Source: Acanthosepion pharaonis (taxonomy: Eukaryota > Mollusca > Cephalopoda > Sepiida > Sepiidae). From it: DNA of 64,000 nucleotides. Position numbers and translations under genes: made by a program. Positions 54,791 through 64,000 of this stretch are shown in pieces. The stretch covers positions 45,001-109,000 of the forward strand of contig CAHIKZ030004282.1 in assembly GCA_903632075.3 (NCBI GenBank). The letters are read 5' to 3'. Under the pieces are notes generated by a model. The model did not search any database, had not been told where the DNA came from, and was given only the letters and a program-made list of their open reading frames with translations. Positions within the stretch are counted from its first letter, which is position 1; the number at the start of each line of letters is the position of its first letter.

Positions 54791-54888
54791 TAGTTGTTTT
54801 TCTGTCATCTGTCTGCGTGTTGAGAACATTTCAAAACACATTCATAACTTCAACTGAGGGCTGCTTAGTACAAGTGTAAGGCCGCTTA

Positions 54889-55085
54889 TACTTTGTATCA
54901 TGTAGAATGGCAAGAGACACAGAGGAAAGCAGTGAATAACCAACCAAGAGATTGTGTAAATGGTTGGCAGAACAGAGATTTAGAACGGATAGCAAATAGA
55001 CAAACCCTTGTTAAAGTTACAAATGGCAGGAAGTTGTAGAGAGCCATTATCGCCCACGTCTTTAAGTGAAATGGCACAAGGAAAA
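54889..55085 (+). pseudogene. LINE tail A fragment
   Basis: HRGKQ*ITNQEIV, then MVGRTEI and SYKWQEVVESHYRPRL with several stops; DNA-level match to 36330-36475 includes AGAGCCATTATCGCC and a terminal ATGGCACAAG. Confidence 0.6.
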
Positions 55086-55089
55086 TGAT

Positions 55090-55600
55090 GGTGGATGGAA
55101 ACATTTTCTCATGACACGCAAGTCCACGCCATGGCATGACAGGCTCCAGTGACATAATTTAAAAATTCTATTCGCCTCTGAGGCTTTGGGCGAAATCATT
55201 GAACAGTGCTAACTTTATTCTGTAACTGGAATCAGTGTCCATTTTCAGCGGAATAATTCTGACTTACATGATGCCAGTGATACCCAACTGGTACGATCTC
55301 CAGTCCTGTACCCCAGTGAATATGTAAGGGACATGAGGGGATCACGTCTAACTCATTTAGTTAACCCACCTACATCTCTTGATACAAGACGTGTGGAATA
55401 ACTTATCGCGGCATAGTAATCACCATCTGTATTATTGCGAGCATATGAAAATTCAGACCTAAGGAATATATCCAGTACTATAACAATTAGGCGACAGGCA
55501 AAGTTTTCACTAAACGGTAAAAAAAAGATATTTTAACTCTTTTAAATTATAAAAAAAATGGAACAAATATTAATTTCCTAAATGTGATGTTCTTTAATAG
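55090..55600. other. unannotated DNA
   Basis: Nothing recognised. Confidence 0.4.
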
Positions 55601-55607
55601 GAATACC

Positions 55608-56545
55608 TCCTCCTTGAGGCAATCTATGCACAATACAGTATGATACTCCTTGAATCATCTAATGCATAATGGAGTATGTTACTCCTTTAATCTTCCAATA
55701 CATAATGGAGTATGATACTCCCTGAATCTTCCAATACATAATGGAGTATGTTAGCCCTTGAATCTTACAATGCCTAATGGAGTATGTTACCCCTTGAATC
55801 TTACAATGCGTAATGGAGTATGATACTCCTTGAATCTTCCAATGCATAATGGAGTATGTTACTTTTTGAATCTTCCAATACATAATGGAATATGATACTC
55901 CCTGAATCTTCCAATATATAATGGAGTATGTTAGCCCTTGAATCTTACAATGCCTAATGGAGTATGATACTCTTTGAATCTTCCAATGCGTAATGGAGTA
56001 TGATACTCCTTTAATCTTCCAATGCATAATGGAGTATGTTACTTTTTGAATCTTCCAATGCATAATGGAGTATGTTACTTTTTGAATCTTCCAATACATA
56101 ATGGAATATGATACTCCCTGAATCTTCCAATACATAATGGAGTATGTTACCCCTTGAATCTTACAATGCCTAATGGAGTATGATACTCCTTTAATCTTCC
56201 AATGCATAATGGAGTATGTTTCTCCTTTAATCTTCCAATACATAATGGAATATGATACTCCCTGAATCTTCTAATACATAATGGAGTATGATACTCCTTG
56301 AATCTTCCAATGCATAATGGAGTATGATACTCCTTGAATCTTCCAATGCATAATGGAGTATGATTCTCCTTGAAGCATTTCGTGAACAATGGCGTATGAT
56401 ACTTCTTCACGCATACTATTCCCAATGAATATGATACTCCTTGAAGTATTCACAGTAGCGTATGAAACTCCATGAATCATCCAATGCTCAGTGGTGTATA
56501 ATACTGACTGAATCATCTAATGCATAATAGAGTATGGTACTCCTT
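55608..56545. repeat. 36-bp minisatellite, about 26 copies
   Basis: Unit in parts: TCCTTGAATCTTCCAATGCA, TAATGGAGTATGATAC. 36 is divisible by three, so the minus strand reads 12-residue units MHWKIQGVSYSI for 194 codons. Variants occur in blocks (RHCKIQGxT, xYWKIQGVS, MYWKIQKVT, MHWKIQ..) repeated about every five or six units, i.e. a higher-order period near 180-216 bp. Units towards 56350-56545 are diverged. Confidence 0.95.
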
Positions 56546-56699
56546 GAAGCATTCCATGGGAACGCATAAATATGAGTAGCGTGACGTCTAAACGATCGCC
56601 ATTTCTTTCCTAACCTCTATTAATATTGGGATCGTCATTTCTAGTCTATCCTCTATTATTATATGAACCGCTATTCTCTACTCTATTCCCTATACTATT

Positions 56700-56925
56700 C
56701 GTCTATTCGAATTACAATACGGATTACTCTTCGAGCGATTATTATCGAGCAAGTACTATTAGTGCGAGATTATTGGATGGCATCTGACACTGGCATTGTT
56801 CAACGGCGTTACTATAGTTGTATCTGCGATTACAAAGTCTCTACTACAACGAACATTACGAAAGTGTCAACGAGTATTCGTTAACATCACAAAAGTGTCA
56901 AACGAGTGTTCGTTTACATCCCAAA
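56700..56925 (+). repeat. unidentified dispersed repeat, copy 2 of 3
   Basis: TTATTATCGAGCAAGTACTA, TTCAACGGCGTTACTATAGT, AAGTCTCTACTACAACGAAC, CAACGAGTATTCGTTAACAT; matches 23600-23870. Confidence 0.8.
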
Positions 56926-57074
56926 ACAGTAAGTTTCAAGAAAGTAAGCTTCATAATAATCTAGGGCCTCTGCTAATTATTACTTCTGTATGCTTGATCG
57001 TTGCTTGGAGAATATTTTTATATCCTTGTGCCACTTATCTGTATTAAAAAAGAAAAAAAAAGATTTCTCTATAC

Positions 57075-57265
57075 TCTTTCACTATACGGATTACTATTCC
57101 AGCGAGTATTATCGAGCGAGTACTATTAGTTTGAGTGTTATTCGAAGGCGTCTGACACCAGTATTGTTTAACGGCGTTACTATAGTTCTATCTTCGATTA
57201 TAAAGTATCTACTACAACTAGAATTTACGTAAGTGTCAACGAGTATTCGTTGACATCACAAAAGA
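57075..57265 (+). repeat. unidentified dispersed repeat, copy 3 of 3
   Basis: GAGTATTATCGAGCGAGTAC, TTTAACGGCGTTACTATAGT, CAACGAGTATTCGTTGACAT; about 370 bp downstream of copy 2, same strand. Confidence 0.8.
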
Positions 57266-57750
57266 TTGGTAGCTGATCTCTTCTCTAACGCAGCACTAAC
57301 ATTTCAGTGGGGAAAAAACTGGTTAGCTATTAGTGACATTCCATCATCGTCGATCGAACCCAGAACTCTCATCAATAAATGTATGTTCCCTTTAGGAAAG
57401 CACACTGCCTTCAGCGTCTTTTGGGTTTTAAAATCAACCCGGACTCCATTGGAATTAGTACGTACGATCCATTAACACTAAGATGGCCGAGGTGTCGTTT
57501 TCGACACCTTCAAATTTTCAACAAATTCCTATGGAATAACTAGTTTTGGTTCGATGCTGAGGCTTATGGACAATTATTGAATTTTAGCAAAGATGCTTAA
57601 CAGACTTAATTCTTTAAAAAATATTCAGTGGAATAGCTGATATTTGAGGTTTTACCTTGAATGGCCAAAGTGTCGTTTTTGACATATAGGCTATTTATAA
57701 GGTAAATGCATTGAAAAAATTCTCACAAGCAATAATACTTGTGTTTATGA
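57266..57750. other. unannotated DNA with GTGTCGTTTTTGACA-type phrases
   Basis: GATGGCCGAGGTGTCGTTTT CGACA (57482) and GAATGGCCAAAGTGTCGTTT TTGACA (57659) suggest a diverged 177-bp direct repeat. A 69-codon frame at 57266 is unrecognised. Confidence 0.45.
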
Positions 57751-57753
57751 CCT

Positions 57754-57798
57754 ATCTATCTATCTATTTATCTATCTATCTAAACACACACACAAATA

Positions 57799-57856
<58 letters not shown>
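57754..57856. repeat. (TCTA)n(CA)n(TA)n microsatellite
   Basis: TCTA units, a short CA run, then about 27 TA. Confidence 0.95.
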
Positions 57857-57857
<1 letters not shown>

Positions 57858-58154
57858 CACTTTCTTTCAGTATGAGGTATAATAATATTTGTGAATTTCT
57901 TTTCAGACTTGTTATTCCTGACTTGAATATTGAATATATTAGAGATGGCTGCTTCACGGTGTAATGTAAATAAAGATGTCAAAGGAGCTGCCCATCCTAG
58001 TGTTAATAAAGATGGTGGGAAAAAAAGGTGGAATCATTGTTCTGCCCCGGGAAATAACTGACTTTTCCTGATATCCTCTACCTTTACAAGAGTTTGAAGA
58101 TAGTAGCCCAAAGCATCTCCGCGTCCTTGTAGGTGACAAACTATTTTCCACCCT

Positions 58155-58480
58155 ACAACACCTTTCTCAAAGGAAACATCGCAAGACTGTCTCTGCTCTA
58201 TTGCTATTTCAATGCAAAGTGCTCAAACGAACTCCATTCCTTAGTACGGTCTGCTCTAACCTTCACGGCTAAGTTACGCACATGAGCCACCTTCATTCTC
58301 TTCGTATTCCATTTTCCACGAAGCGCTACTTTATGCAAACGACTCCCAAGAGGATGCTTCCCAGATCACTGCAACGTTAACCTGTTCAAGTGTAGGGTTA
58401 ACAGTTATCTTCCCCACATACCCACATAAACTGTGCTTCCTCCACAGTATGCTCCAATCTCGAGTGGCTCTCAGGCCTTT
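58155..58480 (+). pseudogene. Jockey-like LINE 3' end
   Basis: LQHLSQRKHRKTVSALLLF; then QCKVLKRTPFLS in place of GELHSLVP; HMSHLHSLRIPFSTKRYF and TTPKRMLPRSLQR with frame changes. Corresponds to 12600-12865 and 22970-23330. Confidence 0.6.
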
Positions 58481-58499
58481 ACACGGTGAACAGCATCTT

Positions 58500-59280
58500 A
58501 AAAAAATACTCCAGAAAATGGCATAACCTCATGAATCCTAGAGTTACCGATAACTTAGACTGGTATCATGAATCACTGATATCCGTATCATAACGAAATC
58601 CGTAACTGATGGTATCCACTGATCTCCAGTGAAATATCCACGGATGCCCACGGTTTAAGTATTGATATGTAGATTGAATACTATTAATACACTCATATTT
58701 TGGAACTTGTGCTTTTGGAACCTGTGTACGTATTGATTAATATGATTCATCATTTACTGTCATCGAACTAGATTACGTTTAATCTTGAAGAAATTGAAAC
58801 GCATATTTAAGGTGCTGCTTTTTTAACCAAAAGCGTACAGGGACTTATACAGTCGAAGATTCCAATAAATTAAACGGAGCACCTGCAAATGTCTTCAATT
58901 ATTATTGCGCGTTGATAAATGAGCCGAGTGAATTTGGGGGTTCTTATATTTTTATATTATTTTAAAAGCGAACATCCTAACACGATATTGCGTGCTCATT
59001 GAATATTGGCTGTCTCTTAATACTAGAGTCTACAGTGCAATGTATGCCCCATGTTGATTGGATGCAACATTAATTTAGAAAATTTGTCACTTTAATCCCA
59101 GCTAATATATTCATCCGATTCCTGTATATCTATCAATTTCGGTCCGTTTCTTAGCCTTGTTTGACCCAATATATATCATCCAGTTTATATCTATCTACAA
59201 CACGCATTTCAATATTATTCCACTTTCCGTATTAAATTATCTCGGTAATACTTCTTAATACCTGTGTCTCGCTAGATTAT
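58500..59280. other. unannotated DNA
   Basis: GTATCATGAATCACTGATATCCG and neighbours repeat 'ATCCACTGATC' themes briefly (58555-58640). No gene recognised. Confidence 0.4.
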
Positions 59281-59287
59281 ACACCCC

Positions 59288-59289
<2 letters not shown>

Positions 59290-59343
<54 letters not shown>
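59290..59343. repeat. (TA)n microsatellite
   Basis: Truncates the Tc1 remnant on its 5' side. Confidence 0.95.
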
Positions 59344-59346
<3 letters not shown>

Positions 59347-59390
59347 CTGTTCGATAAAAGTGACTCACCTGATTTTTTTTTTTACTAAAT

Positions 59391-59845
59391 ATTGTCTTCT
59401 CTGATGAAACGAAAGTTGAACTAAATTCAAAAAATAAGCGATCTAAAATCCGAAGAAGAAGCTTTGAAAGCTCTTTGAATTTAGCAGTAAGTACTGTCAA
59501 GCATCCGTTCAGTATAATGTTCTGGGGATGCTTTTCTTTTCATGAAACTGGTTTCTTAAAACCTATTGAAAATATCCTCAGGAGCGAGCAGTACAAGAGA
59601 ATTTTAAAGTCTTGTCTGCTCCCTTCTACTGAAAGGGTGCAAATCGACCCCACCCAGCTCATTTTTATGCAGGATAATGTTCCCTGTCACAAATCAAAAT
59701 TGATGAAGAAATACTTTGATGAGAAGCAGGTGAGTGTTATGACATGGCCGCCCTAATCTCCTGACCTCAACCCCATAGAAAACTTATGGAGCATGTTGCT
59801 CAACTGCTTTCTCGAGAGCCTGTACTTTATAATGCTCCATAAGTT

Positions 59846-59860
<15 letters not shown>
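59391..59860 (+). pseudogene. Tc1-family transposase, DD34E catalytic domain, truncated
   Basis: First Asp in IVFSDETKVEL (59391). After a frame change, LAVSTVKHPFSIMFWGCFSF, LKPIENILRSEQYKRILKSC, then LIFMQDNVPCHKSKLMKKYF (second Asp) and MTWPP*SPDLNPIENLW (Glu). The spacing from second Asp to Glu is 34 residues, the Tc1 pattern. All three catalytic residues are still encoded, but a stop at 59754, a frameshift and loss of the N-terminal DNA-binding domain make it dead. Confidence 0.85.
59779..59845. repeat. short inverted repeat at the end of the Tc1 remnant
   Basis: AAACTTATGGAGCAT (59780) and ATGCTCCATAAGTTT (59830) are exact inverses across about 35 bp. The second copy adjoins the TA/TG tract. 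Confidence 0.75.

Positions 59861-59915
<55 letters not shown>
59848..59915. repeat. (TA)n(TG)n microsatellite
   Basis: TA then TG, directly before a family 2 SINE. Confidence 0.95.
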
Positions 59916-59916
<1 letters not shown>

Positions 59917-59917
<1 letters not shown>

Positions 59918-60160
59918 CGAGGCACGGTTGAGTAATGGAAAGCGGCTTGGATTGAGGAATCCGAGAGCCGAGTCCGAATTCCAGTCGAATCCATTATATT
60001 CCCTTACGTGCTAATACCCTTGGGAAAGGTGTGCATCCTCTTCTTCTCCAAACAAGCTATGGGTCGTTGGGATACCACGTAGCACACCAGATCTCTGTAT
60101 TCGGCCCTTCAAAAAGTGTGGATGGTCCTACACGAAACCTTCACCACTACAATCAAATCT
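59917..60160 (+). mobile_element. tRNA-derived SINE (family 2), long copy
   Basis: GAGGCACGGTTGAGTAATGG, GGCTTGGATTGAGGAATCCG, AGCCGAGTCCGAATTCCAG, GTGCTAATACCCTTGGGAAA, AACAAGCTATGGGTCG. Head plus body; compare 1301-1430 and 62560-62768. Confidence 0.8.
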
Positions 60161-60240
60161 CATGTGCTGTTGTCGGGCTCTCGGTTTCCGAGGAACTGAT
60201 CTGCTTGACTCACATACGTTGAATTCGATGGGAGAGTCGA

Positions 60241-60241
<1 letters not shown>

Positions 60242-60289
<48 letters not shown>
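60242..60289. repeat. (TA)n microsatellite
   Basis: Uninterrupted TA. Confidence 0.95.
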
Positions 60290-60292
<3 letters not shown>

Positions 60293-60439
60293 GTATATTT
60301 AGGCAGCAATCCTTCCTTTATGCATGTTTCATTCAAAATGACAGACAAGGTACTACGGTTAAGCTTTTTATTTAATTTTTCTTGTGTTCTGACAAGAGTT
60401 TTTTTTTTCTGGACAAAGGGTGTGTAAGAACTGTCCAAA

Positions 60440-60490
60440 TGTTTGATATTTCCGAGCGCTTTCGGCTATACCTTTAGCCATTATCAAGGA
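60440..60490 (-). ncRNA. degenerate hammerhead-like motif
   Basis: Minus strand: TTGATAA (60481-60487), perfect hairpin GGCTA-AAGGTA-TAGCC, then GAAAGCGCTCGG. GAAA is kept but CTGANGA is not. The TA tract lies downstream at 60242-60289. Confidence 0.25.
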
Positions 60491-60884
60491 TGATTCGATT
60501 TTCAGCTTAATTGAGTGTGTGCGTACTGGCTCCCCACCATATTAATAATGTGATATACCAGTTTGGATGTAGGTGCAGAGGCGACTGCACACGTAGAAGT
60601 AACTTATGGTTAGACGCATTTGAAGGCACTGGAACGATCTATATCAAGTCCAGACAGCCTTCCCTCTGTAAGCAGAGTGAATATCTGTTAAGGCTTGATA
60701 TTATTTACATCTGATTGTTCTGCGTTCATTTCATCACATGCTTCTCATGCGTTATATTTTATATCATAATATTTAGTCTTCCCCCGATTTCAGCTCTATC
60801 TATTGTGTGAGGTCCAAATCAGTCGGCTGGTTATATTTTTTTTTAATTATGAATGGTAAAACTCGTCTTGCCGTTTGTATTTCC

Positions 60885-60888
<4 letters not shown>

Positions 60889-60933
<45 letters not shown>
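60889..60933. repeat. (TA)n microsatellite
   Basis: Left boundary of the inverted-repeat element. Confidence 0.95.
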
Positions 60934-60937
<4 letters not shown>

Positions 60938-61258
60938 AAGAAAAATATACTGAAAAAACAAACGAAAATCCTAATATGCAATTATGACGATGGACATAAA
61001 AACGGAACGCTGATCTTATAAAAGATTTCAGTTATCTGTTTGGATTGGTATTGCTTTAATGTCCATCGTCTTTTTTCATGTTGAATTGTATATGGTCTAT
61101 GTTAACTATGTTTTATGAATATGTCCTGAAGATTGTCTATTAGACCGAAACGTCCGACGTTAACATTAAAACAGCATAATTGCATATTAGGATTTTTGTT
61201 TGTTTTACCGTATATTTTTCTTCATACTGTCGGATCTATATCCATATATTTGCTTACA
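60933..61258 (+). mobile_element. inverted-repeat element with hammerhead-like motif
   Basis: Arms GAAGAAAAATATACTGAAAA..CTAATATGCAATTATG (60936-60988) and its inverse at 61178-61228. Inside, CTGAAGA 61126-61132, a small GTC-TATTA-GAC hairpin, GAAAC 61147-61151, stem III ACGT-CCG-ACGT (61150-61160), T 61161 (GUU triplet), and ATGT (61121-61124) able to pair with ACAT (61163-61166). One mismatch at the stem I base. The right end is shared with 25029-25105 and runs into CA/TA. Confidence 0.45.
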
Positions 61259-61259
61259 T

Positions 61260-61355
<96 letters not shown>
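61259..61355. repeat. (CA)n(TA)n microsatellite
   Basis: Short CA then about 39 TA. Confidence 0.95.
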
Positions 61356-61358
<3 letters not shown>

Positions 61359-61550
61359 ACTATCGTCTCGAAAAACCTTCGAATTTTTGATTTGCCAATA
61401 ATCAAATCAATCTCGAAGGAAAAAAGGTTTTAAAAAGAAAGAGCCAGGAACATGAAAGTCTGTCGAAAAAATCGCACAGATACAGGTTCAAAGCCCAAAG
61501 AAAAAACCCCGACACGAGTAACCAACTAACTAAAAAGTGCTCAATGCTAG

Positions 61551-61629
61551 TCAAAACTAGTGAGCCAGACAAACCTACACAGGTTTCAACTAAGCGGATC
61601 GTCAGGTTTGTCTGTCTCACTAGTTTTGA
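61551..61629 (-). ncRNA. 26-bp hairpin with hammerhead-like core
   Basis: Arms TCAAAACTAGTGAGCC AGAC (from 61551) and AGGTTTGTCTGTCTCACTAG (from 61604) pair with one mismatch. On the minus strand the loop side reads CTGACGA, TCCGCTTAGTT, GAAAC, CTGTGTA, GG. The core order fits a hammerhead closed by a long stem I, but one extra G spoils exact adjacency. The TA tract lies downstream (minus direction) at 61276-61355. Confidence 0.35.
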
Positions 61630-61639
61630 ATATATATAC

Positions 61640-61697
61640 ATTCTATCTTCTTGAACGATTCAGCTTTTATTCTTTCCTCGGTCTCTATTATACCTTG

Positions 61698-61700
<3 letters not shown>
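61640..61700 (+). pseudogene. Jockey-like LINE extreme 3' end
   Basis: ATTCTATCTTCTTGAACGAT and TTTATTCTTTCCTCGGTCTC are the same as 39097-39150, followed by the same (TC)n(TA)n tail. Confidence 0.75.

Positions 61701-61765
<65 letters not shown>
61697..61765. repeat. (TC)n(TA)n microsatellite
   Basis: LINE tail tract, as at 39158. Confidence 0.95.
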
Positions 61766-61769
<4 letters not shown>

Positions 61770-61824
61770 TTTTTATAAAAAAATTTATAACATAAGTATG
61801 TTATAAAATCACTACAAAAATAGC

Positions 61825-61865
61825 CATTTTGTTTCAACACACTCTGTGTCTTATCAAGTGATGGT
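61825..61865 (-). ncRNA. degenerate hammerhead-like motif
   Basis: Minus strand: TTGATAA (61851-61857), hairpin ACAC-AGA-GTGT, GAAAC (61831-61835). TA tract downstream at 61730-61765. Confidence 0.25.
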
Positions 61866-61869
61866 GTTG

Positions 61870-62380
61870 AAAAGAAAATAAATGGTTTTAAAAGTTTCAG
61901 ATTAATTAACGATCCTACACTAGGGGAGCATTGTTACAAAAAGCTAGAATAACCAATCAAAAACGAAGTACAGAAAGATTCAAAAGCTTGACAACAAAAT
62001 CCTGCTATTATAGCTATTTAGATCTTTAAATACGTGTAATATTAAAAATAATTTATACTAACTAATAATTATAAATTTATATGATAAAATTTAATATTAA
62101 AATTAAAAACTGGCAATTTTTTAAATCCAAATTTAATCATTATTAAGTTTAAAAACTACAAAATTATTGAGAAAAGAAAAAAATATATATGTTTATTCAA
62201 TTCATTTCTTCATTGAAATTACGTCTTACAAGACAAGACGCTACAATTCGTCCGGTCATCTGATAATACATGTATATATATTTTTTTTCTTTTCCGTTTT
62301 TATTTTAAAGTTTGTGAATATGGTCTTAAACTCACGCGTGACACAACAAAAACACAATCAGATTATAATACATAAGCATC
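61870..62380. other. AT-rich DNA, no gene seen
   Basis: Nothing recognised. Confidence 0.4.
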
Positions 62381-62559
62381 CATATATATATATATTGGAC
62401 TCTCTCGTGATTTCCAATATATGAGGACCAACAGCCAGACTAGCCGCATATATCATTTTATTATAGTTGTGAAATCTTGTGCAGAACAAAGCACGATTTT
62501 AGAAGAGCCAATTACAGAGAACTGTGCACAGAATGCCATAGGGCGCTTAAATGACCCTC

Positions 62560-62899
<340 letters not shown>

Positions 62900-63054
62900 G
62901 AATATGTTTGTAGGGTATATAACAGTATTCGAATGAAAATGAAATGAGATAAAGTAGAAAATCTATTAATGACGCTTTTCTACGAACACCTGTTGAATTC
63001 AGCTTCATCATTTCACAATGAAAAACAAAATTTTGTGTAAGGAAATGTGTTGGG

Positions 63055-63086
63055 ATATATATATGTGTGTGTGTGTGTGTGTGTAT
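63055..63086. repeat. (TA)(TG) microsatellite
   Basis: Short compound tract. Confidence 0.9.
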
Positions 63087-63089
63087 ACT

Positions 63090-63600
63090 CTACAACACCG
63101 AATTCATGGAAGGATATTGTTATAGAAAATAAGCAGATCACATTAAATATCTTTCATCACGGGAGACGTGCATCTGATATAATCAATGTGCGTAAATATT
63201 CTATTATAATAATACAAAAATAATAAATAAAATAAAAATAAAAGTTTAAATTAATCTAATAAATAAAAATCGTAATCTTTATGCTCGACCTTGTTCCCAA
63301 TAACCAATAGCCGTTATTCATGACGTCCCGCTAGACCATTTCAAGCGCCCAGCTTCCCCCAAAAATACCAGTATGTAGACAAAGGAATCACCCAGACACC
63401 ATATAGGTTCTTGAAACCCTTATCCGAAAATTGGAAAAATAGAATTAAAAAAAAAAATGCCGAGAGATGAACAGTGTCTTTGGAATATCGTCCAGAATTT
63501 TAAGTCCGGTGTACCAAAGTCTTCTATAAAATCAGTGATATACACATGCCTCATATACTTAGATTTGAAATACATTTAAACAATAAAATATGAAAGGCGA
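63090..63600. other. unannotated DNA (possible intron)
   Basis: No repeat recognised. It would be intronic if the neighbouring exon call is right. Confidence 0.35.
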
Positions 63601-63609
63601 AATACTTAC

Positions 63610-63746
63610 GACACTTGAATTGCTGTGACCATCTTTCACATTCTAGTTTGTCGAACTTTACTTCTAAAGAAATGCCTCGCTTGACAGCCTCTAACAGAAA
63701 ATGTTGCCATTCACACAAACAGTCGGGCACCAAGTTTGGTAATTCA
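63610..63746 (-). CDS. candidate internal exon of an unidentified host gene
   Basis: On the minus strand a long T-rich stretch ending TTTTATTCAG precedes the segment, and GTAAGTATTT, a consensus donor, follows it. The 137 bp between are open in the frame with one leading base (T), 45 codons and one trailing base (C): ELPNLVPDCLCEWQHFLLEA, VKRGISLEVKFDKLECERWS, QQFKC. A methionine-started reading (63551-63733) runs past the donor and is probably wrong. The composition is mixed and not repeat-like, with two Trp and three Cys. I do not recognise the protein. The upstream exon would lie beyond 63750 and the next one below 63600; neither was found. Confidence 0.5.
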
Positions 63747-64000
63747 CTGAATAAAAAAAAAAATTAAAAAGAAATTACCATCATAATGACTTGCAGCAGT
63801 TATTGGTTCAGACCTCCTTTAGATGCTGAAACCACCATCGCTAAATATTGATTCCTCAAAACCGGAAACTCAATGCAATAATTTTAGGGCATGAATATAA
63901 AGGAATATACAGGGAAAATGATATAAATGTTTATATATCACGAACAATTTTAAGAAATCTACCCACAAACTATCGCGACAACATTTGAAAAGAATTTATC

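Noticed and set aside
55659..56243. 194-codon frame MHWKIQGVSYSI repeats
   Set aside because: By-product of a 36-bp minisatellite; no start context, splice sites or unique flanking coding sequence.

Overview
This window is eukaryotic, repeat-dominated genomic DNA from an animal, with almost no host coding sequence. The density of (TA)n, (CA)n and compound microsatellites, the Jockey-like non-LTR retrotransposon debris, Tc1/mariner remnants, one Penelope-like fragment and many tRNA-headed SINEs suggest an invertebrate. A lophotrochozoan, possibly a cephalopod or another mollusc, fits best, but the species is inferred and not shown. Nearly every long open reading frame is a by-product of simple repeats (Ile-Tyr from TA, Ser or Phe from TTC, 25-residue units from a 75-bp satellite) or a piece of a dead transposon.

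Layout. 0.8-1.4 kb: a SINE whose body is triplicated. 2.6-4.7 kb: LINE debris, including an endonuclease domain. 6-7.2 kb: pyrimidine-rich 115-bp minisatellite. 7.6-13.2 kb: (TA)n-tailed interspersed elements and several LINE 3' ends. 13.4-14.5 kb: a LINE tail split by a DNA transposon with GCCG-rich inverted ends. 15.3-15.9 kb: fold-back of two transposase 5' ends. 16-18 kb: SINE tail and an internally decayed DD37D mariner nested in another inverted repeat. 18.9-21.4 kb: tRNA-SINEs, LINE C-terminus, tandem duplication. 22.5-27.6 kb: TTC-rich and GATA/GAAA arrays, an inverted SINE pair, hammerhead-like elements. 27.9-28.2 kb: a SINE whose head resembles U2 snRNA. 28.6-32 kb: fold-backs, hammerhead-like motifs, LINE and transposase fragments. 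32.6-33.5 kb: second mariner copy joined to two LINE tails. 34.2 kb: 120-nt 5S rRNA-like sequence. 35.5-39.2 kb: SINEs and the longest LINE copy (dead reverse transcriptase). 39.7-41.4 kb: SINE bodies. 41.7-47.6 kb: a 5.9-kb satellite of 75-bp units. 47.6-51.2 kb: mostly unannotated AT-rich DNA with SINEs. 51.3 kb: Penelope-like remnant. 52-57 kb: microsatellites, a Tigger-type MITE, a 36-bp minisatellite. 57-62.9 kb: LINE end, Tc1 DD34E remnant, SINEs, hairpins. 63.6 kb: the one segment that looks like a host exon, on the minus strand with good splice signals at both ends.

The most interesting pattern is a recurrent hammerhead-ribozyme-like core (CTGANGA, a short hairpin, GAAAC), seen about a dozen times in strict or degenerate form. 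In its own orientation it nearly always lies about 40-220 bp upstream of a (TA)n or (CA)n(TA)n tract. Together with the Penelope-like protein fragment, this suggests families of small non-autonomous retroelements that carry, or descend from, hammerhead ribozymes. Separately, the SINEs here appear modular: heads resembling tRNA and U2 snRNA share a 3' module containing GGCCTTGTGCCAC, and a 5S-like sequence lies beside another copy of it. No operons, CRISPR arrays or intact genes were seen.
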